Origin: Bacteroides coprosuis DSM 18011
Lineage (GTDB): Bacteria > Bacteroidota > Bacteroidia > Bacteroidales > Bacteroidaceae
Direction: 5' to 3'
Assembly (NCBI GenBank): GCA_000212915.1
Contig: CM001167.1
Coordinates: 1,666,780 to 1,730,779, forward strand
DNA length: 64,000 bases
Below the pieces are notes generated by a model. It searched no databases. It saw nothing but the letters and a program-made list of their open reading frames with translations, and was not told the DNA's origin. The position numbers and the translations under genes are program-made. This document shows positions 63,192-64,000 of this stretch, one piece after another. Within the stretch, counting starts at the first letter, position 1. Each line of letters opens with the position of its first letter.

Positions 63192-63379
63192 GTTTTTAGA
63201 GTCTTGCAATCTCTAGAAATAGGAGAGCCCATTTAACCCTTTATAATGCCTATTGGATGTTGAATAAATTAGATAGTATATAGAAATGAAAAACGGGCAC
63301 TCAATCTTCTAAAACAAGAGTTTATATACCTGTTTAGCTACCTGAGAACTCCCTTTTAAAGAAGATATAGATTTTATTT

Positions 63380-63432
63380 GACACCGACATGATGATGACA
63401 TGTCGGTGTCATGATGATCTCATGACCTAGTC
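63380..63432. repeat. 22-bp-family array, locus 4 (inverted form)
   Basis: GACACCGACATG at 63380-63391 faces CATGTCGGTGTC at 63399-63410 across a 7-base loop, a perfect 12-bp dyad. The second-type core CATGACCTAGTC (inverse of GACTAGGTCATG) follows 22 bases after the inverted core, at 63421-63432. Confidence 0.8.
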
Positions 63433-63459
63433 AAACGCATCACTTGTCCCTTATAAAAA

Positions 63460-63487
63460 AAGCCCATCTAAAGAATTAGATAGGCTT
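63460..63487 (-). terminator. Terminator of the MORN_2-TonB_C gene
   Basis: 12-position stem with one mismatch (63460-63471 with 63476-63487), loop AGAA, followed on the minus strand by TTTTTATAAG. Confidence 0.7.
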
Positions 63488-63517
63488 GTACACGTATAAT
63501 ATCATGGAGTGAAATTA

Positions 63518-64000
63518 TCATCTTAAACGAAAGTTAATAGGGAGATAATAGAGAGTGTTTACAGGCTTATTGTCTTTCATTGCCGGACACCAATTATTGG
63601 GTATTAACTTGACAACACGAAGAGCTTCTTCATCAAAAGTTTTGTTTTCACTTTTTTGAATGTAAAAATTATCCATTTCCCCTTTTTTATTGATTCTTAG
63701 AGCTATAACAACTTTTCCTTCTCTTTTTAATCTTTGTTCCTTTACGGGATATTTAATGTTGCGTTTTATAAAGTTCATTAATCCATTGATTCCACCATCT
63801 CTATAATCTGCGGTCTGAAAAGAATCATCTTTTTCTAAATGTTGTTTATCCGTTGAGGTGTACTCTTTTTTGTCTGAGTCTGTAAGAGGAATATCCGTTT
63901 TTACTCCATCAATACATTCCCCTTTTTTTAATAATGCCCCACTTTTACTATACTCATAGTATTTGCCATTTTCTACTCCCTCTTTATAAAATGAGGTGTA
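63518..64000 (-). CDS. MORN_2-type repeat plus TonB C-terminal domain, 5' end outside window
   Basis: The frame stays open to base 64000, so the gene continues beyond the right edge; the ATG at 63778 is internal. The visible part begins with YwqK/MORN_2-like repeats (FYKEGVENGKYYEYSKSGAL, then LKKGECIDGVKTDIPL), passes a charged linker, and ends in a TonB_C domain (GGINGLMNFIKRNIKYP, then GKVVIALRINKKGEMDNFYI and FDEEALRVVKLIPNNWCPAM). TonB_C domains contact outer-membrane receptors or other periplasmic partners. The MORN_2 part may be a second binding surface. The upstream part, possibly including a membrane anchor, is not visible. Confidence 0.85.
   Translation of the reverse strand, partial: YTSFYKEGVENGKYYEYSKSGALLKKGECIDGVKTDIPLTDSDKKEYTSTDKQHLEKDDSFQTADYRDGGINGLMNFIKRNIKYPVKEQRLKREGKVVIALRINKKGEMDNFYIQKSENKTFDEEALRVVKLIPNNWCPAMKDNKPVNTLYYLPINFRLR

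Larger units (their letters stand above)
63099..63517. other. Intergenic region between tRNA and TonB-like gene
   Basis: 419 bp containing an orphan 19-bp hairpin, array locus 4 and a terminator for the right-edge gene. No ORF is supported. Confidence 0.55.

Noticed and set aside
63518-63778. An 86-residue TonB_C protein starting at 63778
   Set aside because: The frame continues upstream without a stop to the window edge and encodes family-like residues (GGINGL) just before this Met.
1-64000. A mobile element, prophage or horizontally acquired island
   Set aside because: No transposase, integrase, phage gene, long terminal inverted repeat or sharp composition change was seen; the tRNA-Pro genes have no attachment-site duplication beyond their own tandem copy.

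Overview
The window is AT-rich chromosomal DNA from a member of the Bacteroidota, most likely the order Bacteroidales and close to Bacteroides. This rests on lineage-typical families (TamL lipoprotein, DUF4296 lipoprotein after lspA, DUF3078 barrel, GH29 and GH123 lipoproteins, 2,3-BPG-dependent gpmA), on lipoprotein signals ending in S/A-C, and on several promoters that fit the Bacteroides -33 TTTG / -7 TAnnTTTG pattern. Genes are closely packed and mostly housekeeping. I see no transposase, integrase, phage gene, plasmid function, CRISPR array or rRNA. Both ends cut a gene: a SHOCT-domain protein at the left edge and a MORN_2-TonB_C protein at the right edge.

Layout. 1-4.3 kb: SHOCT fragment, a YwqK/MORN_2 membrane protein with an unknown helical partner, and a GH123-type lipoprotein. 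5-8 kb: pflB and pflA (anaerobic pyruvate cleavage). 8.3-12.5 kb: gpmA, a YceI lipoprotein, a B12-binding radical SAM protein and a DUF2461 protein. 12.5-20.4 kb: alpha-glucan enzymes (glycogen branching enzyme, GH31, GH13), a GT2 glycosyltransferase, two CD225 membrane proteins and a patatin. 20.9-25.6 kb: fabD, an NPP-type phosphodiesterase lipoprotein, a GNAT-nitrilase fusion and a peroxiredoxin. 26-31.6 kb: ileS, a TraR/DksA-like gene, lspA and a DUF4296 lipoprotein. 31.7-40.4 kb: HAD phosphatase, SpoU methyltransferase, tamL, DoxX, GH29 fucosidase, a helical-repeat lipoprotein and a DUF3078 barrel. 41-46 kb: small accessory genes, including a GX3-repeat protein, a Sel1 protein, an overlapping LuxR regulator / YtfE-like hemerythrin pair and a metallophosphoesterase. 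46-54.3 kb: a men operon for menaquinone synthesis, starting with a HAD-hotdog fusion and ending with an AlaX-type editing protein and a lipoprotein. 54.3-62.6 kb: MFS transporter, panB, then lon-tgt-lptG, and a divergent trmN6-like methyltransferase. 62.7-63.1 kb: two tandem tRNA-Pro(UGG) genes produced by a 238-239 bp duplication.

Together the genes suggest an anaerobe or microaerophile that uses pyruvate formate-lyase and menaquinone respiration, stores glycogen, and carries a di-iron protein plus transcription factor that could report oxygen, nitric oxide or iron-centre damage.

The least explained structure is a family of intergenic arrays at four places (about 9.9, 20.8, 44.6 and 63.4 kb). 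Each is built from a 12-base core (GACACCGACATG) on a 22-base period, followed in register by a degenerate copy and a second core type near GACTAGGTCATG. All four lie 28 to 109 bases beyond the terminator hairpin of a minus-strand gene. I know of no described element that matches. Other points worth following are the hemerythrin/LuxR pair with a receiver lacking its phosphoacceptor, the missing zinc cysteines in Tgt and the DksA-like protein, the degenerate HAD half of the men fusion, and the GH31 gene without a normal start codon.
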